Shown here: positions 53,453-62,775 of the stretch, piece by piece
Numbering within the stretch: position 1 is the first letter of the stretch
Layout: every line of letters begins with the position of its first letter
Assembly (NCBI RefSeq): GCF_003990915.1
Contig: NZ_BHXQ01000005.1
Coordinates: 310,001 to 374,000, forward strand
Direction: 5' to 3'
DNA: 64,000 bases
Source: Chryseotalea sanaruensis
GTDB taxonomy: Bacteria; Bacteroidota; Bacteroidia; Cytophagales; Cyclobacteriaceae
Made by a program: the position numbers and the translations under genes
The notes under the pieces: model-generated
What the model was told of the DNA's origin: nothing
The model's input: only the letters and a program-made list of their open reading frames with translations
The model's database searches: none

Positions 53453-53609
53453 AGGAAATTGTAAAGAAGAGATAATTGATTATTTTATTTGACTTTAGGG
53501 CCTTCTATTGGCAGTTTTTATGAGGAAAATACATAGATTGTATATAGCTGGTAGTTAGCAGACATTCAAAAAGACGATCACAATCCAAACAACATCAATT
53601 GATATTACA

Positions 53610-53963
53610 ATGAAAGAATTTGTATTGCTATTCCGAATGGACTTGACAAATAAGGAAGCACAGCCTTCTCAAAAGCAAATGGAAATATATATGCAACAAT
53701 GGATGGAATGGATAAATGAAATTACAGACAACGACCAACTTGCAGACGGTGGAAATCATTTTTCCAAACAAGGACGAGTGTTAAAACCAAACAATGAAGT
53801 TGTTGAAACACCCCACATTGCCGACAATAATTCCATTGCGGGATACATCATTGTTTTGGCTGAAAATCTTGACGAAGCGACAAAGATTGCCAAAAAATGC
53901 CCAATCTTAAACGGACAAAACACAAGTGTTGAAATACGGCAAACATCAACACCGGGTCAATAA
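53610..53963 (+). CDS. YCII-family protein
   Basis: A 117-residue protein of the YCII-related fold (EFVLLFRMD at the start, YIIVLAENLDEATKIAKKCP near the end), a ferredoxin-like dimeric barrel. In Bacteroidota it is often met beside sigma factors or small enzymes and has no settled function. It is the first of three small plus-strand genes of general detoxification-type families. Confidence 0.85.
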   Translation: MKEFVLLFRMDLTNKEAQPSQKQMEIYMQQWMEWINEITDNDQLADGGNHFSKQGRVLKPNNEVVETPHIADNNSIAGYIIVLAENLDEATKIAKKCPILNGQNTSVEIRQTSTPGQ

Positions 53964-54005
53964 ACAACGAACGACAAGCAAACAAGAATTAAAAACCGCA
54001 AAATT

Positions 54006-54443
54006 ATGGCACAAATTAATCCACACGTTAACTTCAACGGCAATGCCGAAGAAGCTTTTACCTTTTACAAATCAGTATTTGGCGGAGAGTTCGCAAAAAT
54101 TATTCGTTTCAAAGACTTGGCTAGTGATGAATTTACAGTGAAAGAAAGTGAAGCAAATAAAATAATGCACATTGCCTTACCAATTGGTAAAAGCATCTTA
54201 ATGGCTAATGATGTGCCTGAAATACTCGGACCAACAAATGAAAATGAGAACAGAAGTAAAATTGTAATTAGTGCAGAAAGCAAAGAAGAAGCCGACAAAC
54301 TTTTTAGTGGACTTTCAGCAGGTGGGCAAATTGAAATGCCTATTACTGACAGTCCTTGGGGTACCTATTTTGGAATGTTTAGAGACAAATACGGCATTGA
54401 ATGGATGGTAGATTACGACCCAAATTATAAAGGACAAATTTGA
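54006..54443 (+). CDS. VOC-family protein, PhnB/3-demethylubiquinone type
   Basis: A 145-residue glyoxalase-fold protein of the PhnB-like group, with the opening INPHVNFNGNAEEAFTFYKS and the closing WGTYFGMFRDKYGIEWMVD. Members of this group often lack metal and have no known substrate. It follows the YCII gene by 42 bp. Confidence 0.9.
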   Translation: MAQINPHVNFNGNAEEAFTFYKSVFGGEFAKIIRFKDLASDEFTVKESEANKIMHIALPIGKSILMANDVPEILGPTNENENRSKIVISAESKEEADKLFSGLSAGGQIEMPITDSPWGTYFGMFRDKYGIEWMVDYDPNYKGQI

Positions 54444-54469
54444 ATCTGGAAAAACAACGAGCCGCTAAC

Positions 54470-54620
54470 ATTGGTTTGGCAATATAAGGCTGAAGTACTT
54501 GTATAGAACACTTGTGCAAGGTTCAACATTCGGCATTCTATTAAACTTTAATACTGAAAATCTGCGCATCAATAAACCACCAACCGTTGACGGGCATTGT
54601 GGGAATACTGTTCAGATAAT
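54470..54620. other. Spacer with long inverted repeat between VOC and SnoaL-like genes
   Basis: The 191-bp spacer begins with CCGCTAACATTGGTTTGGCA and ends with ACCAACCGTTGACGG, partial complements of each other about 110 bp apart, so it can fold on itself. It encodes nothing supported. The arrangement recalls gene-cassette spacers, but the integron core site GTTRRRY is not met. Confidence 0.35.
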
Positions 54621-54634
54621 ATACTATCAACATA

Positions 54635-54982
54635 ATGACAAAGACAGAAATAGCAAAAGCATTCTCAACCGGAGAATTTGAAAAGACTTACAGGTTCATT
54701 TCGGAGAGCGCAGAATGGACTGTTATCGAAGAAGAAAATTTTATAGGTAAACAAACAATTATTGACAATTGTGAGCGGGTTGGCAACTACTTCAAATCTG
54801 TAACAACTGACTTTAAAACATTAAACATTATTGCTGATGGGAACTATGTTGTCATTAATGGAACGGCAGAATTTTTAAGAGATAACAAACGTATTTCTTT
54901 CGTTTCGGCTTGTGATATATATGAGTTTAATGATCAGAGTCAAATTCAAAAAATTACTTCTTATTGCATTCAATCAAAGTAA
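54635..54982 (+). CDS. SnoaL/NTF2-like small protein
   Basis: A 115-residue protein with the cone-shaped NTF2 fold pattern: a first helix (IAKAFSTGEFEKTYRFI), then strands with NYVVINGTAEFLRDNKRI and a final CDIYEFNDQSQIQKITSY. The family covers isomerases, cyclases and ligand-binding proteins; the function here is open. Confidence 0.8.
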   Translation: MTKTEIAKAFSTGEFEKTYRFISESAEWTVIEEENFIGKQTIIDNCERVGNYFKSVTTDFKTLNIIADGNYVVINGTAEFLRDNKRISFVSACDIYEFNDQSQIQKITSYCIQSK

Positions 54983-55122
54983 TCTAATAAAGAATGGAGC
55001 ATACAGAAAATGAAACAGACGCTATTGTAAGCTCAACCGTGTCGTACTGCTTAATCATATCGTGCCCGTATTTGGTCTAACCAAGTATCACTAATACAAC
55101 AAAGGCCAGAGAAATTTCTCTA

Positions 55123-55335
55123 CTACTTTACCTCCGCTTTATTATTACCAAAAACCACCACATCTCCTCTTCTTATTTTTTTTCTTCGTTGTGTTTCAAT
55201 TGCTCCGTTCACTTTAATCTCCTGGTTATCGATAAGCGCGTGAGCCTCACTGCCTGAGTCAACCCAACCGAGTAGTTTAATCAAATTTTTAAGTTCAATA
55301 TACTCCTCGCCTTCCTTTAGTGTAAAATTCTCCAT
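55123..55335 (-). CDS. S4-domain RNA-binding protein (YbcJ-like)
   Basis: A 70-residue protein made of one S4 RNA-binding domain (LKNLIKLLGWVDSGSEAHAL, then IKVNGAIETQRRKKIRRGD). It corresponds in size and sequence to E. coli YbcJ, a small RNA-binding protein of unclear role. It follows the bicarbonate transporter homologue on the minus strand by about 110 bp relative to that gene's stop. Confidence 0.9.
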   Translation of the reverse strand: MENFTLKEGEEYIELKNLIKLLGWVDSGSEAHALIDNQEIKVNGAIETQRRKKIRRGDVVVFGNNKAEVK

Positions 55336-55444
55336 TATTTTTTGATACTAAATGTGCTCTATAAAATGTCCATTCAACTGGCTATGCCTTGGTTCCAATC
55401 GCATAAAGCACGTTGAACAAGGCATTACATTCCCCATTTTAAAA

Positions 55445-57007
55445 TTAATCAAATTGATGCGTGTTCGCTGCCTCTTCCTCGTCTTCGGCCGTCAATATTT
55501 CTACATGTTTGCGATCAAAGAGTTTACTCATTAACATCTGTATGGGTACTAGTGCCGCGATCATCAATGGAAATAATATGCCCAACTTTGAAGCCTTCAG
55601 CACCCAGAGCACTACAAAGCAAGCCAACTGAATTAAGGTGAATTTGTGAATGGTACTTCGCGGAACGCTTTTTATATAATGCGTATCCGGATACAAAGTA
55701 GGATCAGTTACCCACAGCATGAGTCGTTCTGCAAACTGATTGCCACCCAGCGAGGTGAAACCCATGTACAGGAACAGACCAAATAGTACTGCCATAGGAA
55801 TGTTGGAGACCAGCGCAAGAAAAAACACAGAAGCTCCGATGAGCAAGTGAATGAGCAAACCCGATACACGGTTTTCGCGCACAGCAGTGATCACTTCTTT
55901 ATTCTCACCTTTTTCAGTAGCCACCACGTTGGTATCTGCCAAACTCTTCACGTGGTTTAAAGAGTGAACCGTGGCGGCCACTATCCAGGGCAGTGCAAAG
56001 AAACTACCCACCAATACGATTATACCAACAATGGCTAAATCGAGGTGATAGCCGCTACCCTTTTTTAACTTAAACTCTTTGCTATTGACAAGTCGTGTGG
56101 TAATATTTTGATCGAGAAAAAGAAGGATACTTGCCAACAAGGCAGGAATGATAGCAGCAAAAATGGCCCATGTTGGAATGTTGAATATATCTACCAGCCA
56201 ACTTCTTCCTGAAGTGGGTTCAAGTGCATCGGGTACGGAAGGCGTGCTGAGCTTCACATCCGGAAATTGTAAGGCAAGCATCGTCATGAGAACGATGGCG
56301 ATGGCAGGACCAAAATCACTTAAGAAAGTTCGCGCGCCAAGTCGCAGAAAGGGAGAGACAGTAATGCGTTTGAGATTACGTGCAATTAAAAATGTTCCGC
56401 CTGCCAGCAATACCGTAAGTAATCCTGTTGTTAATCCTCCCGATTCTCCGTTCGATGTAAAAGACTTGGTCATGTCTTTACCCGCTTCCACAATAAAGAT
56501 TACGGATATTAAGGCTGCAAAAATTTCATCTGTAAACCGATTGAAATAATTCATCAATGCGCTGGCATCAGTTACGGCACAGATCAATAGAATAACACCA
56601 GACCATATACCCACCCAGGCGTAAGTGGCCAGAAAGGAAATTTCAAGTTGCGCACAAACGGTATAGAGCATACCGGTAAAGATGACGATGGGACCTGTGC
56701 CTCCTAAAATGGTGAGGGGTTGTCCGGCAAAGAGGGCGAATAGTATGCCCCCCACTGCAGTAACAACCAGCATTTCAATAATGCCGATTTCATTTCCTGT
56801 GAGTAATCCCGAGAGTGCACCAAAGGCAATGGCATTGGCAAGTGCTGCAAAAAACAGAAACAAGGTGGTGCCTGCTACTTTAGCGTGTAAGCCGTCTTTA
56901 AAATCAGAGAGATAATGGGGTGCTCTTCTTTTTATGTCATCGCTGATGCCCCCAAATAGCCTGCCTGTCCATTGAAGACCCTCATTCTCTGATTTAGTTT
57001 CACTCAT
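55445..57007 (-). CDS. Bacterial SLC4/Band 3-type (HCO3 cotransporter family) anion transporter
   Basis: A 520-residue membrane protein with about 12-14 helices and no large N-terminal cytoplasmic domain. Its first 170 residues align by eye with the membrane domain of human anion exchanger 1: RRAPHYLSDFKDG, FFAALANAIAFGALSG, ILFALFAGQPLTILGGTGP and the RFTDEIFAALISVIFI segment have direct counterparts there. SLC4 proteins exchange or cotransport bicarbonate, borate or related anions. Bacterial members are few and little studied. The C terminus is short and acidic. Substrate and coupling ion are unknown. Confidence 0.9.
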   Translation of the reverse strand: MSETKSENEGLQWTGRLFGGISDDIKRRAPHYLSDFKDGLHAKVAGTTLFLFFAALANAIAFGALSGLLTGNEIGIIEMLVVTAVGGILFALFAGQPLTILGGTGPIVIFTGMLYTVCAQLEISFLATYAWVGIWSGVILLICAVTDASALMNYFNRFTDEIFAALISVIFIVEAGKDMTKSFTSNGESGGLTTGLLTVLLAGGTFLIARNLKRITVSPFLRLGARTFLSDFGPAIAIVLMTMLALQFPDVKLSTPSVPDALEPTSGRSWLVDIFNIPTWAIFAAIIPALLASILLFLDQNITTRLVNSKEFKLKKGSGYHLDLAIVGIIVLVGSFFALPWIVAATVHSLNHVKSLADTNVVATEKGENKEVITAVRENRVSGLLIHLLIGASVFFLALVSNIPMAVLFGLFLYMGFTSLGGNQFAERLMLWVTDPTLYPDTHYIKSVPRSTIHKFTLIQLACFVVLWVLKASKLGILFPLMIAALVPIQMLMSKLFDRKHVEILTAEDEEEAANTHQFD

Positions 57008-57166
57008 GGTTTATTTATTTAGTATGTGAAAGGTTTATAAGGATAAGAAATGCCATACTGCTCAATAGTACTGCGAACTTAATCATTAATTCTTAGACCC
57101 ATTAGCCATTATCCACAACCATGCCTGATTTGAGGCACTAGCTAATAAAATGAATGGAGTAGATCT

Positions 57167-57247
57167 CTTGTCAGGTCTCGTCTCCAAAGGAACGATACGA
57201 TTAGAAAATTGAAAGATTGATTGTGCATCGTTCCTTCGGAGACGATG
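57167..57247. repeat. Dispersed palindromic repeat pair, 57.2 kb
   Basis: CTTGTCAGGTCTCGTCTCC-AAAGGAACGATACGATTAG and, 25 bp later, CATCGTTCC-TTCGG-AGACGATG, in the order B then A as within the 52.9-53.5 kb array, with parts of the spacer also kept. The remainder of the 355-bp gap (57008-57362) shows no gene. Confidence 0.75.
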
Positions 57248-57362
57248 CCAGGAAAGAAATGACCAGCATCACGAGCAACCATCAACCAGCAACGAACACC
57301 CAATCCCCAGCCACACTACCAAACTTTGCTACGAGTTAACTACTTTTGCTAAAATTGTCTTT

Positions 57363-57704
57363 ATGAAAGAGCAAGTAGCAGCGTTGTTGAAGCAAGTAAA
57401 AGATGAATCAATTGCTTTTAAAGAAGTTATTGCATTTATAGAAGCACATTACCAACACATACCAACCGCTTTTAAAAATGGATCAGCGTACAATGAAGCC
57501 ACACAAAATCAGGGAAGTGCTAAAGTGTTTACATTCGCACAGCTAAATACGCTTGACAAAGAAAATACACTCGCTTTATTTGCAGAACATTATCAGGCGG
57601 TAATAAAAACGCCTGATGGTAGCGACCACCAGAATATCAGGCAATTTATGATTCACGGCTGGGAAGGAATTGTTTTTGAAGGAAAAGCACTCGTTGCCAA
57701 ATAA
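57363..57704 (+). CDS. HopJ-family protein
   Basis: A 113-residue protein matching the HopJ type III effector family by name (HYQHIPTAFKNGSAYNEATQ, QNIRQFMIHGWEGI). The family is widespread in bacteria without type III secretion and is probably a housekeeping protein; no secretion genes are present here, so an effector role is not supported. Confidence 0.9.
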   Translation: MKEQVAALLKQVKDESIAFKEVIAFIEAHYQHIPTAFKNGSAYNEATQNQGSAKVFTFAQLNTLDKENTLALFAEHYQAVIKTPDGSDHQNIRQFMIHGWEGIVFEGKALVAK

Positions 57705-57802
57705 TAAGCCAATGAACATAAGAACGGATAACGTTTTGTGTTAAAAACGATTTCTCATTTACTGACATCGCCTCCGAAAGGATGTTGCCTAAAGAAACAA
57801 GT

Positions 57803-58282
57803 ATGAAAACAATGTTGATTACGCCCGAAGGGTTGGAGAAAGTAAAAGCAGAACTCGATCATCTGTGGCGCGTTGAACGACCTGAAACCACGCAAAAGGT
57901 ATCGTGGGCTGCAAGCCTTGGCGATAGATCTGAAAATGCAGACTACCACTACAACAAAAAACGGCTGAGGGAAATTGACGGACGCATACGTTATCTGCGC
58001 AAGTGTATTGATGATTTGAAAGTGGTGCATTATAGTTCTTTTCAGGAAGGCAAAGTAATGTTTGGAGCCTGGGTGGAGATTGCAAATGATAAAGGCAAAC
58101 AAATACGTTTCCGTATAGTAGGAGGTGAGGAAATCATCAACACTAAAGATTATATTTCTGTAGACTCACCAATGGCCATGGCCTTGTTAAATAAAACAGT
58201 AGGAGAGGAAGCAATCGTGAAAACAGGCGCAGGTGAGTTTGTGTGGCGCATTGCTAAGATTGAGTACCAGAAAACGGAGTGA
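57803..58282 (+). CDS. greB: Transcription elongation factor GreB
   Basis: A 159-residue Gre factor. The N-terminal coiled coil carries the tip acidic residues and the highly conserved WAASLGDRSENADYHYNKKR; the C-terminal FKBP-like domain includes GAWVEI and DYISVDSPMA. It rescues backtracked RNA polymerase by stimulating transcript cleavage. ATG at 57803 gives the length of E. coli GreB; an upstream in-frame ATG at 57782 would add seven residues. Confidence 0.96.
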   Translation: MKTMLITPEGLEKVKAELDHLWRVERPETTQKVSWAASLGDRSENADYHYNKKRLREIDGRIRYLRKCIDDLKVVHYSSFQEGKVMFGAWVEIANDKGKQIRFRIVGGEEIINTKDYISVDSPMAMALLNKTVGEEAIVKTGAGEFVWRIAKIEYQKTE

Positions 58283-58583
58283 GCATTGACAAAGGACAGA
58301 TTTCAGTAATAGTAAAAATCACTGGTTGTTAGCCTTAGCAAGGCATTTCTCAAACATCCTACTTGCAAACGAGAACGAGTGGTGTTGAATGTGTGCTGGA
58401 GAGAAGAGGCAATCTATTGACGGACATTTACCAGTAAGATTGCTGTGCCCAACCCGGCACAAAGCCTATCCACAGGACTCGCATGACGAGTCTTTTTATT
58501 TTTGAGATGGTTTCTACTCTTTTAATTCTTCTGCTACTGATCATCAACCTGGAAACAATTGTCTTCTCTCTGTTGTCTCCTCA

Positions 58584-58624
58584 TAAAAAAATGAAAGGCG
58601 GCAATTCAAATAGCCACCTTTCAT
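58584..58624 (-). terminator. Rho-independent terminator of the second FtsX permease
   Basis: On the minus strand ATGAAAGGTGGC pairs with GCCGCCTTTCAT (one G-U pair) around a 10-base loop and is followed by a run of seven T. It begins 14 bp after the stop. The remaining part of the 58283-58637 gap shows no gene. Confidence 0.85.
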
Positions 58625-58637
58625 CAAGAGTCATGGC

Positions 58638-61061
58638 TTAGTCGTAGCTCAGCGAATCTACAGGGTTGGCTGAAGTAGCTTTGATGGTGTGGTACAAGAG
58701 CGACAAGAGCGTGAAGAGGGCACACATAGCAAAGGAAATCAGGAATGGCCAGACAGACAAAGTGATGCGGCTGGAAAAACTTTCGAGCCACATGCTGATC
58801 AGGTAATAGGAAGCAGGTATGGCTGCCAGGTTCGCAATCAGCAAGAGCGACACAAACTTTTTAGAAAGCAGTACGATGATGGAATCAGTTGGCGAGCCCA
58901 GTACTTTGCGAATGGCGATCTCTTTCTTCTTGAGTTCGGTGGTGTAAGAGATTAGTCCGATAATACCCAACGAGGCAATGAAAACAATGATAAAGGAGAA
59001 AGCGGTTAACAGAGATAAAAACTTTTCTTCCTTACGGTATAATTTGCCCAGCGATTCGTCCAGGAAGTTATACTCAAATTCGAAGCCGGCAAATTGTGTT
59101 TTCCAAATCGACTCCATGCCTTCAATAGAAGCGCGCAGGTTGTTACTATCAACACGTGCATAAAGTGTCCGGCCACCCTGGTTATTCAGGAAGATGATCA
59201 GCGGATTGATCTCCTTATAAGAAGCCCCCAGACTGAAATCTTTTACAACACCCACCACCTCAAGCTTCACTGGATTGCCTGCATCGTCAGTGCCGCCCAC
59301 ATACTTTCCGGCCAAGGGGTTTTTGCCCCAGTTAAATTTTTTCACGGCTGTTTCATTGATGAGGATGGCACCGAGTTCATCAGCCTTTGAAGTATTTGAA
59401 AAGTTGCGTCCCGCTACAATCTCGATGCCGATGGCATTCATAAAGTCAGCATCAACAGCAATAAGGTCTGCGCCCATCTGGAAGGTGCTTCCGTCTTCAT
59501 TCTCCAGCGTAGGTGTAAACTGATTTGCTTCTTCATCCAGCGTATAAAAAGATACAGTAGCGCCTTTTACGTAGGATTGTTTCTTTAATTCTTCAACATA
59601 GGCATTGATGTGTCTTGACACAATAGTATCGGCAGGCACAGCCACTGTTATAATATTGCTTTTGTCAAAACCAATATCCTTGTTTTTGATGTACTGAGTT
59701 TGTTGTGCCACAAACAGGATACTGGTAATTAACATGGCTGCAATAAAATACTGACTGGTAACCAGCAGCTTCCGCAGCGCCTCACCCTTCGCGCTGTTGG
59801 TGAACTTGCCTTTTAATACTTTTAATGATTCTAGTGATGACAGGTAAAAGGCTGGATAGATACCTGAAACAAGGCCGATGGAAAGTGATAAAATTAATAT
59901 GAAAGCAGTGGTGCCACCATTCAGGAATGTTGTTGCATCAAGGTGAAGGTCGGTAAGCACATTAAAATAAGGAAGCAAACCAATACACAGCAACAAGGCG
60001 ATTACACCAGAGAACAAGGAAAGCAAAATTGATTCCGTTAAAAACTGGAGGATCAGGAATCGTCTTGGTGATCCGAGAATTTTTCGAACCCCGACTTCCG
60101 CAGCACGCTCAGAGGCGCGGGCAGTGGCGAGGTTTACATAGTTGATACAGGCAAAGATGATCAGGAAGATAATGACAATATCCAATGCCGCTACGTTGGT
60201 CTGACTGCCATGTGGGTAAGGCTCCCAAACGTACTCTTTAGTTAAATGTATGGAGGTGAGTGGTTGAAAATTCAGGTCCGCTGTTCCGTTAGCTTCATCA
60301 AACGTTTTTTTCATGTGCTTCTCAACGAAGGACGGGATTTTGCTGCGGAGACCTTCAATGTTGTTGCTCTGATTGAGAAGAATATAAGTATAAGTGTGTG
60401 CCCCATACCATTGCGTCATTTCTCGCGCGTAGGGAAAAGTTGACCATGAAATAAAGGCATCCATGGGGATATGGCTGTTGCGGTCATCATCTTTAATGAT
60501 TCCCCGAATGGTGACTAAGCGAGGACTAAAGCCTGCCAACAATACCGATTTGCCATAGGCTTCTTCCGATTCAAAAAGTTTTGTGGCGAGCGATTCGGTG
60601 ATCACAATAGAATTGGGTTCAACAAGCGCTTTGTTGGGATCGCCCTGGATAAAATCACGTTGAAAGACTTGGAATATGGTTGAGTCAGCAATGAAGAACT
60701 CCGTTGTCTTCACCCGTTTTTCACCGAGCTCTAAAATACCATTGTGGGTAGTCAGGCCATTCATGCCGCGAAGGCGTGCCGTGGCTTCTACCTCAGGGAA
60801 ATCGGACTTTAATGTTGGTCCAATGGGACGTGGAGCATTGCTGTAAATATCACGCTTGCCGTTCATGTTAAAATCTGCATTCACCCGATAGATGCGCTCA
60901 GCGTTAGCATAATGCTTGTCGTACGAACGCTGATCGTCAGTATAGAACTTCAACAAAAAGGAAAAGGCAATGCTGGAAGCAAGACCAAGAATGTTGAGTA
61001 CGGTGTAGAATTTTCTTTTCGCGAAGGATCGCAGCGTGATGCTTAACAGATTTTTTAACAT
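58638..61061 (-). CDS. FtsX/MacB-type ABC transporter permease
   Basis: An 807-residue permease with two MacB-periplasmic/FtsX halves: a first helix at about residues 18-37, a periplasmic domain, three helices at about 285-420, a fourth near 440, a second periplasmic domain and three C-terminal helices, ending NPVDSLSYD. Unlike the permease at 38924 it has no prefix domain. No ATPase or regulator is adjacent. Such stand-alone permeases are numerous in Bacteroidota; their substrates are unknown. Confidence 0.92.
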   Translation of the reverse strand: MLKNLLSITLRSFAKRKFYTVLNILGLASSIAFSFLLKFYTDDQRSYDKHYANAERIYRVNADFNMNGKRDIYSNAPRPIGPTLKSDFPEVEATARLRGMNGLTTHNGILELGEKRVKTTEFFIADSTIFQVFQRDFIQGDPNKALVEPNSIVITESLATKLFESEEAYGKSVLLAGFSPRLVTIRGIIKDDDRNSHIPMDAFISWSTFPYAREMTQWYGAHTYTYILLNQSNNIEGLRSKIPSFVEKHMKKTFDEANGTADLNFQPLTSIHLTKEYVWEPYPHGSQTNVAALDIVIIFLIIFACINYVNLATARASERAAEVGVRKILGSPRRFLILQFLTESILLSLFSGVIALLLCIGLLPYFNVLTDLHLDATTFLNGGTTAFILILSLSIGLVSGIYPAFYLSSLESLKVLKGKFTNSAKGEALRKLLVTSQYFIAAMLITSILFVAQQTQYIKNKDIGFDKSNIITVAVPADTIVSRHINAYVEELKKQSYVKGATVSFYTLDEEANQFTPTLENEDGSTFQMGADLIAVDADFMNAIGIEIVAGRNFSNTSKADELGAILINETAVKKFNWGKNPLAGKYVGGTDDAGNPVKLEVVGVVKDFSLGASYKEINPLIIFLNNQGGRTLYARVDSNNLRASIEGMESIWKTQFAGFEFEYNFLDESLGKLYRKEEKFLSLLTAFSFIIVFIASLGIIGLISYTTELKKKEIAIRKVLGSPTDSIIVLLSKKFVSLLLIANLAAIPASYYLISMWLESFSSRITLSVWPFLISFAMCALFTLLSLLYHTIKATSANPVDSLSYD

Positions 61062-61531
61062 AGGCGCTTAAGCGTTATTAAATTAAAAGATTTGCTTCAA
61101 AGCTAATGCATACGCGCCTCTATTCAGAAAATGCTTACGATTAGCACAGGGTTTATACGTGAAATTTTCACCGGTGTTGGCACTTGTCTGCTTAATTATT
61201 GACTTATTTATACAAGCGGGGCAGATAATAGCTGAGCAGTATCGTGAAGCGCATCTTCTTGTTTACCTATGTCAAGTAAAATAACCCGGGCCTATGGGTA
61301 ATTTGTATTGTGTTTTGTAAGAAAGGTGCCCGGAAGATGAATTGGAAGATGATGGCGTGAAGCATGGCTTTATTCCTGGTTAACGGTTTTACACTTTCTG
61401 TAGACGTTTATGGTCTTTCTGTTTATACACAGAGAATGTCACCGTTAGAATTTAGAAATTAGCGGTGATTATGCTGAACGTAGCAATACATTATCCTCAA
61501 AAAAGAATGGTAAATTCTAATTAACCGAATC
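61062..61531. other. Intergenic region without visible feature
   Basis: This 470-bp divergent gap holds no frame with a recognisable product and no strong repeat or dyad. It must contain the promoters of the flanking permease and lipoprotein genes. Confidence 0.5.
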
Positions 61532-62524
61532 ATGTCATACAAATTTCATACTTCCTTACTGCTGGTGCTTTGTTTAGGCTGTTCGTTTTCCGAGGATAAA
61601 AAAATGAAATCGAATTCATCCGATACGCTGGCTTTACTAACAGAACGAGATTTGATTCCGGAAGGTACAGCCTATGACCCCGGAAGCAAGCGACTTTTCA
61701 TCAGCAGCATGTATAAAAGAAAAATTGTGGCCATCGAACAAAACGGGCAGTATTATGATTTTATTGAATCGGCTGCCGATGATCTGTGGAGTACGTTTGG
61801 GATGGAGGTTGATGGTAAAAGAAATAAGCTGTGGGTGATCAGTACAAAAGGAAAATCAATTCCCACAGCCCCGGCAATTTTAGATGATCGTTGGCAGTCG
61901 AGACTTTATTGCTATGATATAACAAGTAAAAAATTAACTGGAATTTATCAGGTCAATGCCACTGTTAAAGAGGACTTCGGCTTTAATGATCTCACCGTTG
62001 CCGAAAACGGTGATGTGTACATCACTGAGTCCATCACCAATAAAATTTTCATGCTTAAGTACGGGGTTCAGGAAATTGAAGAGTTCTTGAAGCCTGATGG
62101 ATTTACGTTTCTAAATGGGATAACGCTATCTCAAGATAACAAAACGCTTTTCGTGTCAGGCACAGAGGGCTTACTTAAAATTGATGTAGCCACAAAACAC
62201 TATAGCATACTGCAAAGTGAATTCACCACGCAGCCTCAAGCGATTGATGGCTTAGCCTTCTTTAATAATAGCCTGATTGCTCACCAGGGTTCTCTGATCA
62301 GACGATTTTACCTGAATCATGCGTTGGATTCAATTATAGATCAAAAGCTTATTGATGAACATAATTTGAACAGTTCTACCACAGGAGAAATCGGAGAAAA
62401 CGGATGGTACTATTATATCGCTAACTCGCAAATCAGATCAGGTGTCGATTACACCCGTAAAAGAGTACGCTCTCTCGACAGTTTGCAAGAGGTGCTGATC
62501 AAGCGCAGGAAACTACAGCCTTAG
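61532..62524 (+). CDS. SMP-30-like beta-propeller lipoprotein
   Basis: A 330-residue lipoprotein (signal peptide with lipobox CLGC, Cys17) followed by a beta-propeller related to the secreted protein at 25945-26874. Shared elements are LIPEGTAYDPGSKRLFISS at the first blade, a FNDLTVAENGDVYITES strand pair and a YYYIANSQ strand close to the end. It probably faces the periplasm or the cell surface. Lactonase activity is possible from the fold but not shown. Confidence 0.85.
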   Translation: MSYKFHTSLLLVLCLGCSFSEDKKMKSNSSDTLALLTERDLIPEGTAYDPGSKRLFISSMYKRKIVAIEQNGQYYDFIESAADDLWSTFGMEVDGKRNKLWVISTKGKSIPTAPAILDDRWQSRLYCYDITSKKLTGIYQVNATVKEDFGFNDLTVAENGDVYITESITNKIFMLKYGVQEIEEFLKPDGFTFLNGITLSQDNKTLFVSGTEGLLKIDVATKHYSILQSEFTTQPQAIDGLAFFNNSLIAHQGSLIRRFYLNHALDSIIDQKLIDEHNLNSSTTGEIGENGWYYYIANSQIRSGVDYTRKRVRSLDSLQEVLIKRRKLQP

Positions 62525-62660
62525 CAATATCACCTTACCGAATAGCCTTGTATAAGCAACGTCTATGAAAGAAAACTGATTATGGAGAGAAAATCGTGCT
62601 CTGTTTTATGCTCCGCGTAACAAGGGATGGACAAACTTAACAAACCTTTCCAGGCAGCCA

Positions 62661-62721
62661 CCTTAACACGCTAACACTTTAGCACTCTAACACTTTCACA
62701 CCTTAACACTTTAACACTTTT
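62661..62721. repeat. Short direct repeats of TAACACTTT
   Basis: The word (T/C)TAACACTTT or a close variant occurs about six times within 61 bp. It looks like a simple tandem repeat formed by slippage. No hairpin is formed and no function is suggested. Confidence 0.6.
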
Positions 62722-62775
62722 ATCCCGAGGCTCAAAAATAGTGGCTCGCAACTAAACCAACTTATTCAATAGACT

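Noticed and set aside
53964..54634. Integron cassette array with attC sites
   Set aside because: The spacers can fold but no GTTRRRY/RYYYAAC core pairs were found and no integrase gene is present; retained only as a weak possibility.
57363..57704. Type III secretion effector, from the HopJ family name
   Set aside because: No secretion genes occur in the window and the family is common in bacteria that lack the system.
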